DNA from: Streptomyces zagrosensis
GTDB taxonomy: Bacteria > Actinomycetota > Actinomycetes > Streptomycetales > Streptomycetaceae
Direction: 5' to 3'
Assembly: GCF_014203645.1 (NCBI RefSeq)
Contig: NZ_JACHJL010000012.1
Span: forward strand, 186,001 to 250,000
Length of the DNA: 64,000 bases
The notes beneath the pieces are model-generated. The model was not told the origin of the DNA. It was given only the letters and a program-made list of their open reading frames with translations, and did not search any database. The stretch's first letter is position 1. Every line of letters starts with the position of its first letter. The position numbers and the translations under genes are program-made. Below are positions 1-10,005 of the stretch, one piece after another.

Positions 1-119
1 GCGCACCGCCGGGTGTCGGTGGAGAGCCGTCCGGCGGTGTAGCGGGAGCCCGGCTCTACGGTGCTTATCCTGACCCGGCTGGTGCACCACTTAGAGGTCC
101 TAACAAAGCTCGTTGTACG

Positions 120-545
120 TGGCGGTGGGTGATCAGGCAGGTGGCGAGGCCGAGGAAGGCTTCGGGATGTCGTCGCGCCGTTCCCAGCGGATCCGCAGCC
201 GGCGGAAGTCGTGCAGCCAGGTGATCGTGCGCTCGACCACATAGCGGAAGATGCCCAGGCCGGAGCCGTGTGGCTGGCCTCGCTCGGCGATGACCGGGCG
301 GATGCCGCGCGCCCACAGCAGACGCCGGTACTTGTCGTGGTCGTAGCCGCGATCGGCGAGGAGCGCGTCGGGTCGGCATCTGGGCCGGCCGATGACGCCG
401 GCCACGGCCGGAACCTTGTCCAGCAGAGGCAGCAACTGCGTGACGTCGTTGCGGTTTCCGCCGGTCAGCGAGACAGCGAGCGGGATGCCCTGTCCGTCGG
501 TGAGGACGTGGTGCTTGCTGCCCGGCCGTGCCCCGAGCCCTCACC
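120..545 (-). pseudogene. IS5-family DDE transposase, 5'-truncated and frameshifted
   Basis: The minus strand from about 541 to 170 encodes the C-terminal half of an IS5-type transposase, with ARPGSKHHVLTDGQG, then GGNRNDVTQ, DALLADRGYDHDKYRR and VVERTITWLHDFRRLR. The last block (YVVERTxxWLxxFRRL) is the conserved region with the final catalytic Glu of these transposases. The N-terminal third, which would lie above 545, is missing. Near 168 the reading frame slips: the frame with the usual tail (EAFLGLATCLITHRH) differs from the frame that stops at 133. The element is therefore dead. Downstream DNA at about 100-115 (GTCCTAACAAAG) may be its terminal inverted repeat, but no partner end was found. 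Confidence 0.75.
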
Positions 546-1156
546 TCGTCAGCAAGTGAGCAGACAGGGGTGGATGCTCTACGACAAGCCGTTCACGCTG
601 AGAACAAGTGCGATTGGCAATGGGCATGTTCGCTGATACTTAGCTGCCTGGCCCCAACCGGTCACGATGGATTGTCGGGGCCAGGCCGATCCACGAGATA
701 CTCCGGTCCGGATGCCCTGATCGGGCCCCGAGACTGGAGCCCGCAATTTCCCGTGGAACGTTTGGGGGCGACTATGGCCGCTCAATTACCTGGAGTTGGA
801 TATTAACATCGGCTCTTTGAGTATTCAAGCCAAGGTCGGTCTTCGTGAGACCGGCAAGGAATTCCCGATAGGGCGAACGGAGATCCCTGTCGCTGGCCGC
901 CCGTCCGGCCACTGAATCGCGGCTTATGATGACAGCCGGAGGTAGTCCACTGCGCGCGCCGGGAACAGCCAAAATACTAGCGCCAGCCATCAGGTGGGTC
1001 GTTGTATCGCGCCGCAGGGGGTCGGCGCCTGTCTCAGTCGACGCCAAATTAGAGGCCGAAAAAATTGACGCTCGCTAAGTGGGCGTGCCAGGCCAAGCAG
1101 CATCTCTCTCCACCGTTTGTTGACAGGAGAGTGCTACTCAGATCACGAGGATAGCG
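546..1156. other. No gene recognised
   Basis: About 600 bases between the transposase remnant and the small gene at 1157. Open frames here are short, lack plausible ribosome-binding sites and show no recognisable motif. Base composition is slightly lower in GC than in the genes to the right. Confidence 0.5.
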
Positions 1157-1513
1157 ATGACGCACCTTTCGCCCGCTGCGCGAGACGCCGTTCAGGCTGC
1201 GGCGCGTGCCGTGCTGGGCCGTTGCGGCCCCGCGTGGCGAATCGACCCGAGAGTCCCGACGAGGGCCACCCGGGCGGCGCTGGATACCGGCGCCACGTAC
1301 GCCGACATCGCCACCGCGATGAAGGAGATTCGTGATGCGGAAGGGCCGGATGCGATCCGCGCCGCCGCTGTGGCAACCGTCCGCTACGGCATCATCGGCG
1401 CCCCAATTCACCCTAAGTGGGAGGAGGCGATGAACACTGCCTACGCCTTAGGCGCTACAGCCGACGAAATCGCAACCGAGGCCCGCCGAGTACGGCTTGA
1501 AGCCGCCCGCTAA
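1157..1513 (+). CDS. Small hypothetical protein (118 aa)
   Basis: Unrecognised, predominantly helical and Ala/Arg-rich soluble protein with no signal peptide or membrane segment. The ATG at 1157 follows GAGG at 1147-1150 with good spacing, and codon third positions are GC-rich, so translation is likely. Visible elements are two similar helical stretches: residues around 43-60 (GATYADIATAMKEIRD) and 95-112 (LGATADEIATEARRVR). Both contain an 'ATxxEIAxxxR'-like pattern, suggesting a small internal repeat. No function is proposed. It stands alone, about 250 bp upstream of the LysR gene on the same strand. Confidence 0.6.
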   Translation: MTHLSPAARDAVQAAARAVLGRCGPAWRIDPRVPTRATRAALDTGATYADIATAMKEIRDAEGPDAIRAAAVATVRYGIIGAPIHPKWEEAMNTAYALGATADEIATEARRVRLEAAR

Positions 1514-1763
1514 AGGTGTTCCCACATCCGCCAGTGCAAGCCCGTTGACCATCGCAAATCCAGAATCGCCCTCACATGGTGATCCTTCGGTCGGACGTGA
1601 GGTGCATCACGGGCGGTCGCCCACATCCTGTCCTAGCCGAATCCCGGGAAGGGCAACAAGCCGACCCTGCAAGGAATATCCGATGCGGCGAATGGTCAGC
1701 CCTTTCATCCTCCGATCGACCGACGCATTAGCCGGTTTATGATGGTCCTCGGAGGTAGCCGCT

Positions 1764-2762
1764 ATGCGCATGGAACAGTTGGAATATCTGGCGGCCGTCA
1801 CGAGGTTGGGTTCACTGCGCCGCGCCGCAGAGGAGCTACATCTGTCTCAGCCGGCGTTGAGTGAGACCCTTCGCAATCTTGAGCGGGAACTGGGAGTTGA
1901 TCTCCTGGAGCGTAGGCGTTCCGGAGCAAAGATTAGCCGTGAGGGCCGCGAGTTGCTGCCGCACATCGCAGGCGTGCTGGAGGCGGTCGACCGGCTACGC
2001 CAGGCGGCCGACGAACAGCACCAGAACAGTCGACGGTTGCGCCTGGGCACGGTCAACGCTGCCACGGTCACGCTCCTCGCGCCGGCCATCCGTGAATTCC
2101 GGGCTACTCATCCCTCAACGCAGGTAGAAGTGATCACGGAGCGGCAGGATGGCATCCAACAGCACCTCACGGAGGGCAGTTTCGACCTCGGACTGGTCAG
2201 CTACCTGGGCGACGACGACCTGCCGCCCAGCCTGCACACCACCGAACTTCTGCGCGGTCACCCCGTCGTCTGTATCCGCCCGGACAGCCCACTGGCCGCG
2301 CTGAACGCAGTGACCGTCACTGACCTGCTGGTCCAACCATTGATCATGATGCGCTCCGGCTACGCCATGCACCGATACATCCACCGGCTCCTCCAAGGCG
2401 CCGCACCTCCCTTCTCGTACTCCGCCGACGGTGCCGAAATGTGCAAGCTGATGGTCGCCGAGGGACTCGGAGTCACCGTGTTGCCCGACTACAGCGTGCT
2501 TGATGACCCCCTTAAGCGCAGCGGACTCATCATCTGCCGCCCCTTGGCAAACGACACCACCGATCTGCGCGTCGTGATCCAACGACGCCACGCCCGCCCA
2601 GTGCCCACGGCAGAACAAGACCTGCACGCCATACTCGTGCGCCGGGCCACGGAACGACGCGCAAGCCAGCCCGCTGGCCAAGCCGGGGTTCACCCTGCCC
2701 AACCCGGCAACCGCATGGGACCCGCAGTTAACGGCCGGAGTCAGTCGGGCGATCCCTCATGA
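1764..2762 (+). CDS. LysR-family transcriptional regulator (332 aa)
   Basis: Residues 1-62 form a winged helix-turn-helix of the LysR type: MRMEQLEYLAAVTRLGSLRR, then AAEELHLSQPALSETLRNLE, then LGVDLLERR. Residues about 93-290 form the periplasmic-binding-protein-like effector domain (LRLGTVNAATVTLLAPAIRE, then FDLGLVSYLGDD, then MVAEGLGVTVLPDY). Length fits the family (about 300 aa) with a 30-residue low-complexity tail. GGAGG at 1751-1755 places the start at ATG 1764. LysR proteins bind DNA as tetramers and usually control a divergent or adjacent gene, but no divergent partner is present here. The nearest same-strand operon is the ABC transporter almost 1 kb downstream, so the target cannot be named. 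Effector unknown. Confidence 0.93.
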   Translation: MRMEQLEYLAAVTRLGSLRRAAEELHLSQPALSETLRNLERELGVDLLERRRSGAKISREGRELLPHIAGVLEAVDRLRQAADEQHQNSRRLRLGTVNAATVTLLAPAIREFRATHPSTQVEVITERQDGIQQHLTEGSFDLGLVSYLGDDDLPPSLHTTELLRGHPVVCIRPDSPLAALNAVTVTDLLVQPLIMMRSGYAMHRYIHRLLQGAAPPFSYSADGAEMCKLMVAEGLGVTVLPDYSVLDDPLKRSGLIICRPLANDTTDLRVVIQRRHARPVPTAEQDLHAILVRRATERRASQPAGQAGVHPAQPGNRMGPAVNGRSQSGDPS

Positions 2763-3733
2763 CGTCGGCTACCGCCGCAACCACCGGAAAGACTTAGCTC
2801 AGCTAGTTTCACCGGAGCGTCAGGCTCTCTGGCCAGGCATGGCCGGCCGAGCGGAGTGGTAAGAGAAGGCGCACCCGAGTGGCGCGTGTTCCCGGCTTCG
2901 AGCAGTCGTTAACGTGGCAGTTTGTGGTAGGCGGTGGTGCAAGCCCGGGACGCGTTAGGCATGACTGCCCCCGCAGTCGCGACCAGGATCGCCTTGCGGG
3001 TGAACGGTGGGCCCCGCGGCCACTATCTCGCGCGGTGCAACTCCCCGCAGTACAGCAGGCCGTGCGGAATGCGATACCTCGTCACTCTCCGTTACGCGTC
3101 CCTGTCTGCGTCGCCGGCGTCCACGTAGAGCAGGGCGGCGCGGGCCGAGAACGGACAGGCACTCGCGCACAACAGTCGGACGCAGCACAGGGTGAGGTTC
3201 ATCCGCCAGCAGGCGACGACCAGCATAACCCGGTCCTCCAACAGCAGGCTCCGGCAGCCAGGAAAGCCTGGGCGCCCGTGGCCCGATGGCCCGTTGCCCT
3301 GACCTGGCTGCTCCAGGCCACCCCATCCCCACCATAGGGCGGCACTTTCATCGGCCCCCGCCCGCACCGGAATCAGCCTCGGTGGCCCCAAGGCTGATTT
3401 GGGTGCTGCTCGTTCTCGTATCCAGCGGACTAAGTGACTACCTCACGGCAAGCTTGCCCGCCGCTGGAACCAGATCAGCGTGAGGTGTGACAGAGGAATG
3501 ACAGCCATATTGCCTTGCTGGTCGTGGAAAGGCCGGCACGACCTTCTCTTTCTGTTTCCATGCTCCGTTCCTCGCTGGATACAGGAGTAGCGCCCACCCC
3601 AGGTATGACAGGGCGACCCTATATCGGACTGGAGATGGTCTCGGAAAGGGGAACAGCGGCTGACTCCAGGGCGGTGAGCGCACCGGACGATGGAGTACGT
3701 CGCCACTCGTCGTCCTGATAGGAGCACCTTCCT
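2763..3733. other. Long intergenic region with a possible transposase scrap
   Basis: No intact gene. On the minus strand around 3130-3260 one frame reads LLEDRVMLVVACWRMNLTL, resembling the N-terminal segment of IS5-type transposases (xxDRVLLVAxYWRxNLT), but it has no further match and lies in a frame that breaks. The part just upstream of 3734 must contain the promoter of the ABC transporter operon; no confident -35/-10 pair was seen. Confidence 0.35.
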
Positions 3734-4504
3734 GTGACCACTAACCCCTACGCCGCCCGCGCCACTACCGCAGCCGCGCGCGCTACGGATCTTTCCAAGG
3801 TGTACGGACAGGGTGAGACTCAGGTGGTCGCCCTGGACCATGTTTCCGTTGATTTCGGGCGGGGCGATTTCACCGCGATCATGGGCCCGTCGGGCTCCGG
3901 TAAGTCGACGTTGATGCACTGCGTCGCGGGCTTGGATAGCTTTAGTTCCGGCTCCGTGCGCATCGGCGAGACGGAACTGTCCACGCTCAAGGACAGCGAG
4001 CTCACCAGGCTTCGCCGAGACAAGATCGGCTTCATCTTCCAGGCGTTCAACCTGCTGCCGACATTGACGGCGTTGGAGAACATCACGCTACCGATGGACA
4101 TCGCGGGCCGCGAGCCGGACAAGCAGTGGTTGGAGCGGGTCATCGAGATGGTCGGCCTCTCTGGACGGCTCAGCCACCGGCCCACCGAGCTTTCCGGCGG
4201 CCAGCAGCAGCGCGTGGCCGTGGCCCGTGCGCTCGCCTCTCAGCCGGAGATTATCTTCGGTGACGAGCCGACCGGAAACCTAGACTCGCGTTCCGGCGCG
4301 GAGGTCCTCGGCTTCCTCCGCGACTCCGTGCGGGAGCTCGGGCAGACCGTTGTAATGGTCACGCACGACCCCGGGGCCGCGGCCTATGCGAACCGCGTGC
4401 TCTTTCTCGCGGACGGACGGGTCGTCGACGAGATACACCGGCCGACGGCCGACAGCGTCCTGGATCGGATGAAGCACTTCGACGCCAAGGGGCGTACCAG
4501 CTAG
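3734..4504 (+). CDS. ABC transporter ATP-binding protein, MacB/LolD-like (256 aa)
   Basis: Cytoplasmic ATPase subunit of a MacB/FtsX-type ABC system. All nucleotide-binding motifs are present: Walker A GPSGSGKST (about residues 52-60), Q-loop in FIFQAFNLLPTLTALEN, signature LSGGQQQRVAVARAL (about 152-166), Walker B IIFGDEPTGNLD with the catalytic Glu (about 174-185), and the H-loop VTHDP (about 209). Length matches the family. GGAG at 3721-3724 supports GTG 3734 as the start. The permease partner follows 114 bp downstream on the same strand, so the two form one operon. Members of this family drive export of peptides, antibiotics or lipoproteins, or work mechanically on cell-wall factors; the substrate cannot be read from sequence. 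Confidence 0.95.
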   Translation: MTTNPYAARATTAAARATDLSKVYGQGETQVVALDHVSVDFGRGDFTAIMGPSGSGKSTLMHCVAGLDSFSSGSVRIGETELSTLKDSELTRLRRDKIGFIFQAFNLLPTLTALENITLPMDIAGREPDKQWLERVIEMVGLSGRLSHRPTELSGGQQQRVAVARALASQPEIIFGDEPTGNLDSRSGAEVLGFLRDSVRELGQTVVMVTHDPGAAAYANRVLFLADGRVVDEIHRPTADSVLDRMKHFDAKGRTS

Positions 4505-4618
4505 GCACCCTGCCACGTCTCAGCCGTACTTCGCCCCCGGGCTCGCCGTGGACTCGTCGCGCAGTTCCCGGCGCCGCTGACGGGGTGCTCCCTCTCTTCT
4601 CCCCCAGGACTTGAACTC

Positions 4619-7132
4619 ATGTTCCGTACCGCCCTGAGCAACGTGTTGGCGCACAAAGCACGGTTGCTGATGACCACGCTCGCCGTCATGCTCGGCGTCG
4701 CGTTCGTCTCCGGCACCCTCGTCTTCACCGACACCTTCGGCAACGCCTACAAGAACAAGACGGCGAAGAGCTTTGACCACGTCTCCGTCGCCATCCGACC
4801 CGACGGCGACTCCTCCTCCCAGGGGGACGGGTCCAGGAAACCTTCACACCTCACCGACAACCTTCTGAAGAGGGCCGCGACGCTGCCTGGCGCCGAATAC
4901 GCGATCGGTGTGGTCAACGGCTTCACCGCGCTCGCCGACAAGGACGGCAAGCTGGTCGGCGGCGAGTGGGGCGCCACCGGCTCCAACTACTACCCGGGCA
5001 AGGGCGGCAAGGACCCGCGGTACGCCTTCACGGAGGGCGCAGCCCCCAAGTCCGCCGCAGACATCGCCCTGGACTCCCGTACCGCCGAGCGCACTGGATT
5101 CAAGGTTGGCGACACCGTCCGCTATTCCACTGACGGGCACGTGCGCACCGCCAGGGTCTCCGGGATCTTCGACACCGGTGACGGTAGCGTCGTCGCGGGT
5201 GGCAGCCTCGTCGTACTCGACAACCAGACGGCGCTGAAGGTGCTGAACAAGAGCGAGTACGACGAGATCGACGTCAAGGCCGCCGCCGGTACCTCCGAGT
5301 CAAAGCTCAAGAGTTTTGTCGAGAAGATCCTGCCCAAGCGCACGGACGCCGTCACCGGCGATCAGCTCTCGGACGACCAAGAGCGAATGATCGAGCGGCA
5401 GACCGGAGCCATGAGCCATGTCCTGCTGACCTTCGCGGGCATCGCTCTCTTCGTCGGCATCTTCATCATCGCCAACACCTTCACCATGCTGGTCGGCCAG
5501 CGCACCAAGGAGCTCGCGCTGATGCGCGCCGTCGGTGCCTCGCGCTGCCAGGTGACGTGCTCCGTACTCACCGAGGCTTTCCTCGTCGGCCTGGTCGCCG
5601 CCGTGGCCGGATTCGGGCTCGGTCTCTGTATCTCCGCCAGCCTGGAGATCCTGATGGACTCCGACGACGCCTCGCTGCCCAAGGGCCCCATCGTCATCGC
5701 TCCGACGACGATCCTGGTGACGCTCCTGATGGGCGTCGGCGTCACCATGCTGGCCGCTTGGCTGCCGGGTCGCCGTGCCGCGAAGATCCCGCCAGTCGCC
5801 GCGATGAACAGCGTCCACGCGACGCCCGCGACGCGCGGTCTCCTCGTCCGTAACACCATCGGTTCGCTCTTCGTGGCTCTCGGCGTGGTCCTGCTGCTCA
5901 TGGACGACATTTACACAATGGCGGCCGGCGCGGGCACCATCTGTGTCGGTGTCATCGTCCTCACCCCGCTGCTGTCTCGGCCGTTTATCGCCGCCTCCGC
6001 GCCGCTCCTGAAGCCGTTCGGCGTTACCGGCAAGCTGTCGCGCCTCAACTCGGTACGCAACCCGCGGCGTACTGCCTCCACCGCCGCCGCCCTGATGATC
6101 GGTCTCACCCTCATCACCGCGATGACGGTCATCGCCACCTCCATGAGTAGCGCGATCAACAAAATGGCTGCTGACTCCCTCAAGGCCGACTACAGCGTCT
6201 CCATGCCGAACTCGAAGTTGGCCCCTGAGATCCGCGAGAAGATCGACAAGCTCCCTGATGTCGAGGTGAGCTCCCCGCTGCGTAGCGCGACCGCCGAAGC
6301 GGACGGAAGCCACTCGAAGATCAACGGCGTCGAGCCGAAGTCGTTCGGCAAGCTCGTCAGCCTCGACTTCACGAGCGGCTCAGTGAACGGCCTGAAGATG
6401 GGCACCGCGCTGGTCGACACGGACACGGCAAAGGAAGAGAGCCTCAAGACAGGTGACACATTGCCGTTGAAGTTCGACGCAGACGGCAAGACCATTCGCC
6501 TGAAGGTCGCGGGCGTCTACAAGGGCAACGCGCTATTCAACGGCATCTTCGCCTCCACCTCCGTCATCGACCCGCACCTGTCCAAGCTCCTCGACGATCA
6601 GGTCTTGGTGAAGACGAAGGGCGGCGCGTCGGACCGCGCCGAGAAAGCCATCGTCGACGCCCTCGGCAGCCCGGCCATCACGGTGCAAGACAAGGACGAC
6701 ATCAGCAACGCGGTCGCGGGCGCAATCAGCCTCATCCTCAACATGCTGTACGGCCTCCTCGCGATGGCCATCCTGATCGCGGTCCTCGGCGTCATCAATA
6801 CGCTGGCCATGTCGGTCTTCGAACGTAAGCACGAGATTGGCATGCTGCTCGCTATCGGCCTAGACCGCGCGAAGGTTAAGCAGATGGTGCGTCTGGAAGC
6901 GGTCGTTATCTCGTTGTTCGGCGCAGTGCTCGGTATCGGCCTCGGCCTCTTCATGGGCTGGGCCACGGGCGGCAGCATCGCCGAGAAGATCAAGACGTAC
7001 TCGACGGAGATCCCGGTCGGTCGGATCGTGATCTTCCTGGCGACCGCCGTGGTGGTCGGTGTCATAGCGGCGGTCTGGCCGGCACGGAGCGCGGCCCGGC
7101 TGAACCCGCTGACGGCCATCAAGAGTGAGTAA
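4619..7132 (+). CDS. ABC transporter permease, FtsX/MacB family (837 aa)
   Basis: Large two-lobed permease partnering the ATPase at 3734. Residues about 15-37 form an N-terminal membrane anchor, followed by a ~220-residue extracytoplasmic MacB-type domain. A first FtsX bundle starts near residue 265 (LLTFAGIALFVGIFIIANTF). A second extracytoplasmic domain (about 515-695) precedes the C-terminal FtsX bundle (about 705-830), which ends in PARSAARLNPLTAIKSE, the usual end for this family. Coupling motifs typical of FtsX are present (ELALMRAVGASR; EIGMLLAIGLDR). About 8 membrane helices are expected. Actinobacterial permeases of this duplicated type often occur with antibiotic-stress or toxin-export loci; the substrate is unknown. 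It ends at a hairpin terminator. Confidence 0.93.
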   Translation: MFRTALSNVLAHKARLLMTTLAVMLGVAFVSGTLVFTDTFGNAYKNKTAKSFDHVSVAIRPDGDSSSQGDGSRKPSHLTDNLLKRAATLPGAEYAIGVVNGFTALADKDGKLVGGEWGATGSNYYPGKGGKDPRYAFTEGAAPKSAADIALDSRTAERTGFKVGDTVRYSTDGHVRTARVSGIFDTGDGSVVAGGSLVVLDNQTALKVLNKSEYDEIDVKAAAGTSESKLKSFVEKILPKRTDAVTGDQLSDDQERMIERQTGAMSHVLLTFAGIALFVGIFIIANTFTMLVGQRTKELALMRAVGASRCQVTCSVLTEAFLVGLVAAVAGFGLGLCISASLEILMDSDDASLPKGPIVIAPTTILVTLLMGVGVTMLAAWLPGRRAAKIPPVAAMNSVHATPATRGLLVRNTIGSLFVALGVVLLLMDDIYTMAAGAGTICVGVIVLTPLLSRPFIAASAPLLKPFGVTGKLSRLNSVRNPRRTASTAAALMIGLTLITAMTVIATSMSSAINKMAADSLKADYSVSMPNSKLAPEIREKIDKLPDVEVSSPLRSATAEADGSHSKINGVEPKSFGKLVSLDFTSGSVNGLKMGTALVDTDTAKEESLKTGDTLPLKFDADGKTIRLKVAGVYKGNALFNGIFASTSVIDPHLSKLLDDQVLVKTKGGASDRAEKAIVDALGSPAITVQDKDDISNAVAGAISLILNMLYGLLAMAILIAVLGVINTLAMSVFERKHEIGMLLAIGLDRAKVKQMVRLEAVVISLFGAVLGIGLGLFMGWATGGSIAEKIKTYSTEIPVGRIVIFLATAVVVGVIAAVWPARSAARLNPLTAIKSE

Positions 7133-7155
7133 CCGCGCTGCTTAAGCGGTACGCC

Positions 7156-7193
7156 AGTGGGCCCCGGACATCGACGACCGTCCGAGGCCCACT
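7156..7193 (+). terminator. Hairpin terminator after ABC transporter operon
   Basis: Inverted repeat AGTGGGCC ... GGCCCACT with an inner CGGAC/GTCCG stem, 24 bp after the permease stop. There is no clear U-tract, as is common in Streptomyces. Its right arm overlaps the first bases of the direct repeat starting at 7186. Confidence 0.6.
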
Positions 7194-7870
7194 CGTATGT
7201 CTCGTGGCGTGGCCGCGTGGGTTCGCCGGATTGCTCTGGCTGCCTGCCGCAGTTTCTGTCTTTCCGGATCGGCCAGTCTGCACACTCGGGCAGGGTCAGC
7301 CAGCGCAATTGCAACGGTGGAATGGACTTCACTGCCCATCCGACCGTCATGACCTCCGACCCGGCGAACCCACGCGGCCACAGCACCAGCGAACACTCGC
7401 TTCGCCACGGCGTGTTGGGCCGAGGAAGGGGCGGGCTTATGACGGAATACCTGGGTCGCGCACGGCTGCGGCTGAGCTTCCCGCCCAGGGCTTCAAGGGA
7501 ACGGGCAACCACTCAACGTGGTGCGCGGGCATCGTGACGACCGCATCGGCACCAGTGCCTTGGCTGGGGACAGGAGGTACCCACGCCGACCCCGTACCGA
7601 GGGCTCCGGTGGACACACACCTTGCACCCACCGAAACGAGACACCCCCTCCCGGAAATACATAACCCGCAGTCAACTCGTGGCGCACGCCCTGCCCTTGA
7701 GGAAGCGGCGCAGGCCAGATCCGGGGCGCTGCCCGCACGGCACGTCTGACCCGTCACACCGGGCGAGGGTTGCAGAGGGCACATCTACAACAAGCGGCCC
7801 AAGTAACGCATATCAGACACTGCGTCACCTACTTCGCAAGAATGATCTTCCAGGGCGCGCCTCACCCCCC
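7186..7870. repeat. Direct repeat, copy 1 (~690 bp)
   Basis: Bases 7186-7455 are identical to 10700-10969. The rest, to about 7870, aligns to about 11386 at lower identity with several small indels. No frame in it resembles a known protein. Open frames on both strands are shared by the two copies only in the identical part. Copy 1 begins inside the 3' arm of the transporter terminator. Copy 2 lies just upstream of the peptidase gene. Nature unknown: it could be a duplicated regulatory region or the relic of an element end. Confidence 0.85.
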
Positions 7871-8208
7871 GAGCGGAGCCGCCGCCGTCGGCAAGTCCGG
7901 CGGCGCCTTCGGGCCACCGCTGATCGCCAACCTGCTCGGCCTGCCGGGCGGTATGCGCGCCGTCGCGCTCTTCGGCCGCCCCCATGACCGCCGTCGCCAT
8001 CACCAGGCACTGGCCCCCGGACAAGGCGCAGAGCCCGGCCGACGATGGGCCGGCCTCCGGGACAGCCGAGCCGGTGGTCGGCCGGCAGGCCGTCGGGCAG
8101 CACGGTCCGAGCGCGGGCGCCGCACCGCGCGGTTGACGCTTTCCCACACCGAGGCCAACGACCGAACAGGCCGACAGTCGCGTGATCAACGACCTCTGTT
8201 AGCGACTC

Positions 8209-8703
8209 TCAGGAGGTGCAGCTTCCGTGGCGACTTCCACGACGTTCGAAATAATTAATCAGCAGATTGGCGAGAGCAATCAGCAGGGCGGCAAGTAGAG
8301 CTGGCAACCAGGGATGTTCGACGTGCAGCCCTGGGGTAGAAGATTCGACGAACAAAACTCCTAGAAAGGTCGTAGCCACGGAAAATGCTGCTTCCGCACG
8401 GAGCTTAAATGTGGCAGAAAAAGATGTCAGGCGCAGTGTAAGACGCAGGGGTAACGCCAACACGCTCGCAAGTAGTCCGCAAGGTAGGCAAAGACCAACA
8501 GCCCAGAAAAGTGAGCTCAGGCTGTCAGCTTTGATCAAGCCGCCAGACAGAAAGGTGACAACCACAGCGCCTGTCAACGTAACCGCGATTAGCGCAAGGA
8601 GGACACCGAGCCCGAGACCGGTTGCACCGATGGCAACAATGCATTTTCCGAAGGGAGGTAGGGATTCCCAGGTGGGTTCGTCATCAGCGCTGTCGGGTTC
8701 CAT
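8209..8703 (-). CDS. Small multi-pass membrane protein (164 aa)
   Basis: Unrecognised integral membrane protein. After a short acidic N-terminus (MEPDSADDEPTWE) there are four hydrophobic segments: GLGLGVLLALIAVTLTGAVV, LFWAVGLCLPCGLLASVLAL, FSVATTFLGVLFV, and LPALLAALLIALANLLI. The ATG at 8703 is preceded by AAGGAG at good spacing, which decides the start; an in-frame ATG 39 bases further upstream lacks this. It follows the secreted-protein gene on the same strand after 78 bp, so the two are probably co-transcribed. Its GC content is visibly lower than the window average, suggesting transfer. A partner or immunity role for the neighbouring secreted protein is possible but is inference only. 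Confidence 0.7.
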   Translation of the reverse strand: MEPDSADDEPTWESLPPFGKCIVAIGATGLGLGVLLALIAVTLTGAVVVTFLSGGLIKADSLSSLFWAVGLCLPCGLLASVLALPLRLTLRLTSFSATFKLRAEAAFSVATTFLGVLFVESSTPGLHVEHPWLPALLAALLIALANLLINYFERRGSRHGSCTS

Positions 8704-8781
8704 GTGTCTCCTTCGCACTTCAGAAGAGGGAGTGGGCGGCACTCGGCTTAGCCGATGTGCCGCCCCTGATAGCCAGGTATG

Positions 8782-9306
8782 CTATGCGATCAGCATGATC
8801 GCATGTGCAATATCCTTGGCAATGTCCGTTGGAACGCCCCCCTTGACCAGGGCCACGGTCAGTGCGGTCTCGCTCCACCCTTCGACATCCTCGATGATGT
8901 CGGCAATCTTGTTCCCGTTGTGCTTGAGGAACTCTCCAGACTTCTTGTGTAGCTTGCCGACAATCTTGCCGGCCCACTGGCCGCCGTGGCGTATACCAGC
9001 GACGATCAGTTTTCGGATGATCGTGGTAGACCCGAGGATGCGCTGGTCGCCCTTGGTATCGGCGCTCTCAAGCTGCTTCGCGTAAAGCTCGAATTCTTGG
9101 ATGAGGCTGTGATCGGCGCCGTTTGCCCGCATGCGGGAGATGAGGTCACGGACATCGTCGGCTGTCGGCAGCAGCGAATCAGCAGCAGTCGAAGCTGCCG
9201 GCTGGTTGCGGTGAGCTTCAACTGCACTTGCCATTGGGGCGGCCAGCCCGAAAGTCAGTGCAGCCATTGCAGTAACGGTGGCTATCCGAATGTGATTCTG
9301 CTTCAC
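8782..9306 (-). CDS. Secreted protein of unknown function (174 aa)
   Basis: Starts at GTG 9306 behind AGAGGAA. The frame stays open to 9495, but the upstream part lacks coding character and would bury the signal peptide. Residues 1-30 are a typical Sec signal: KQNHIR, then the hydrophobic stretch ATVTAMAALTFGLAAP, then a cleavage motif ASA. The mature part has a helical region (DVRDLISRMRANG, FELYAKQLES), a basic amphipathic region (IIRKLIVAGIRHGGQWAGK, then LHKKSGEFLKH) and a hydrophobic C-terminal helix ending AKDIAHAIMLIA. No known family was recognised. The cationic-then-hydrophobic C-terminus is what membrane-active peptides look like, so a bacteriocin-like role is conceivable. It precedes the membrane-protein gene by 78 bp. 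Confidence 0.72.
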   Translation of the reverse strand: MKQNHIRIATVTAMAALTFGLAAPMASAVEAHRNQPAASTAADSLLPTADDVRDLISRMRANGADHSLIQEFELYAKQLESADTKGDQRILGSTTIIRKLIVAGIRHGGQWAGKIVGKLHKKSGEFLKHNGNKIADIIEDVEGWSETALTVALVKGGVPTDIAKDIAHAIMLIA

Positions 9307-10005
9307 GTGTAATTCCTCTGCGTTGTGTGAGTGGGGTAGAGGATCGGTTGGCGTGTTGACTGAACGTTCCGCCTTCTTTTCCTCCATGGATTCCGTTTGG
9401 CCAGACCCGAGGTCGTCATGCGATCCGATGTCGCCAGGTGCCTGAGCAACTAGTGAGGGCTTGCCTAGGTGCAGAGGTACCTCAGTAGCCGGCACCTCGC
9501 ATGCCCTGTAGCTACTCCGCGGTAGTCCATCGATCGCCCCTTCACTTAGTTGATTGCGGTCGGTGCGCTATCAAGTCGGACGGTACAGGGAAACTGAACA
9601 CTTCTCGATGGATCTTCGTACGGAAAATCCGATGTACAGGTATGGATTACCTTCTATGGTCTTCCTCAGGCACGTCAGCGGGATGTAGTCAGCCACTTGA
9701 TCCTTGTTGCGGCTGCTGCGACCACCAGGTTGGCGATGGGCTGCACATCCCATCTCAGAGCGAACACCGCGATAGTTGCGCCCGCTCAAAGCTTGGCCTA
9801 CCGGAAACGCCTCGGAGGACTTTGTCATTACCGTGTTACTAGTTCTCAGTGCTTAACCGGCCCGGCCAGATGCCGGGCCTAAAACAACAAGAGACGACTT
9901 GGGTGCACAGTGGATTTCTGGAAGGGCAGCATGACACTCCGGCGCGACAGTCGGATCGTGCGAAGAAGGTGAGCACGACAGCCTGATAGTCACCTTCGGT
10001 AATCA
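9307..10005. other. Intergenic region with one strong hairpin
   Basis: No gene recognised. At 9859-9879 an 8-bp perfect stem (GGCCCGGC / GCCGGGCC) encloses a 5-nt loop, but neither side carries a T-run. It could be a bidirectional transcription stop. The promoter of the secreted/membrane pair should lie just above 9306. Confidence 0.4.

Noticed and set aside
2830..2880. Short stretch resembling the start of a tRNA-Ser/Leu (GCCGAGCGGAGTGGT)
   Set aside because: No matching anticodon arm or T-arm downstream; chance similarity.
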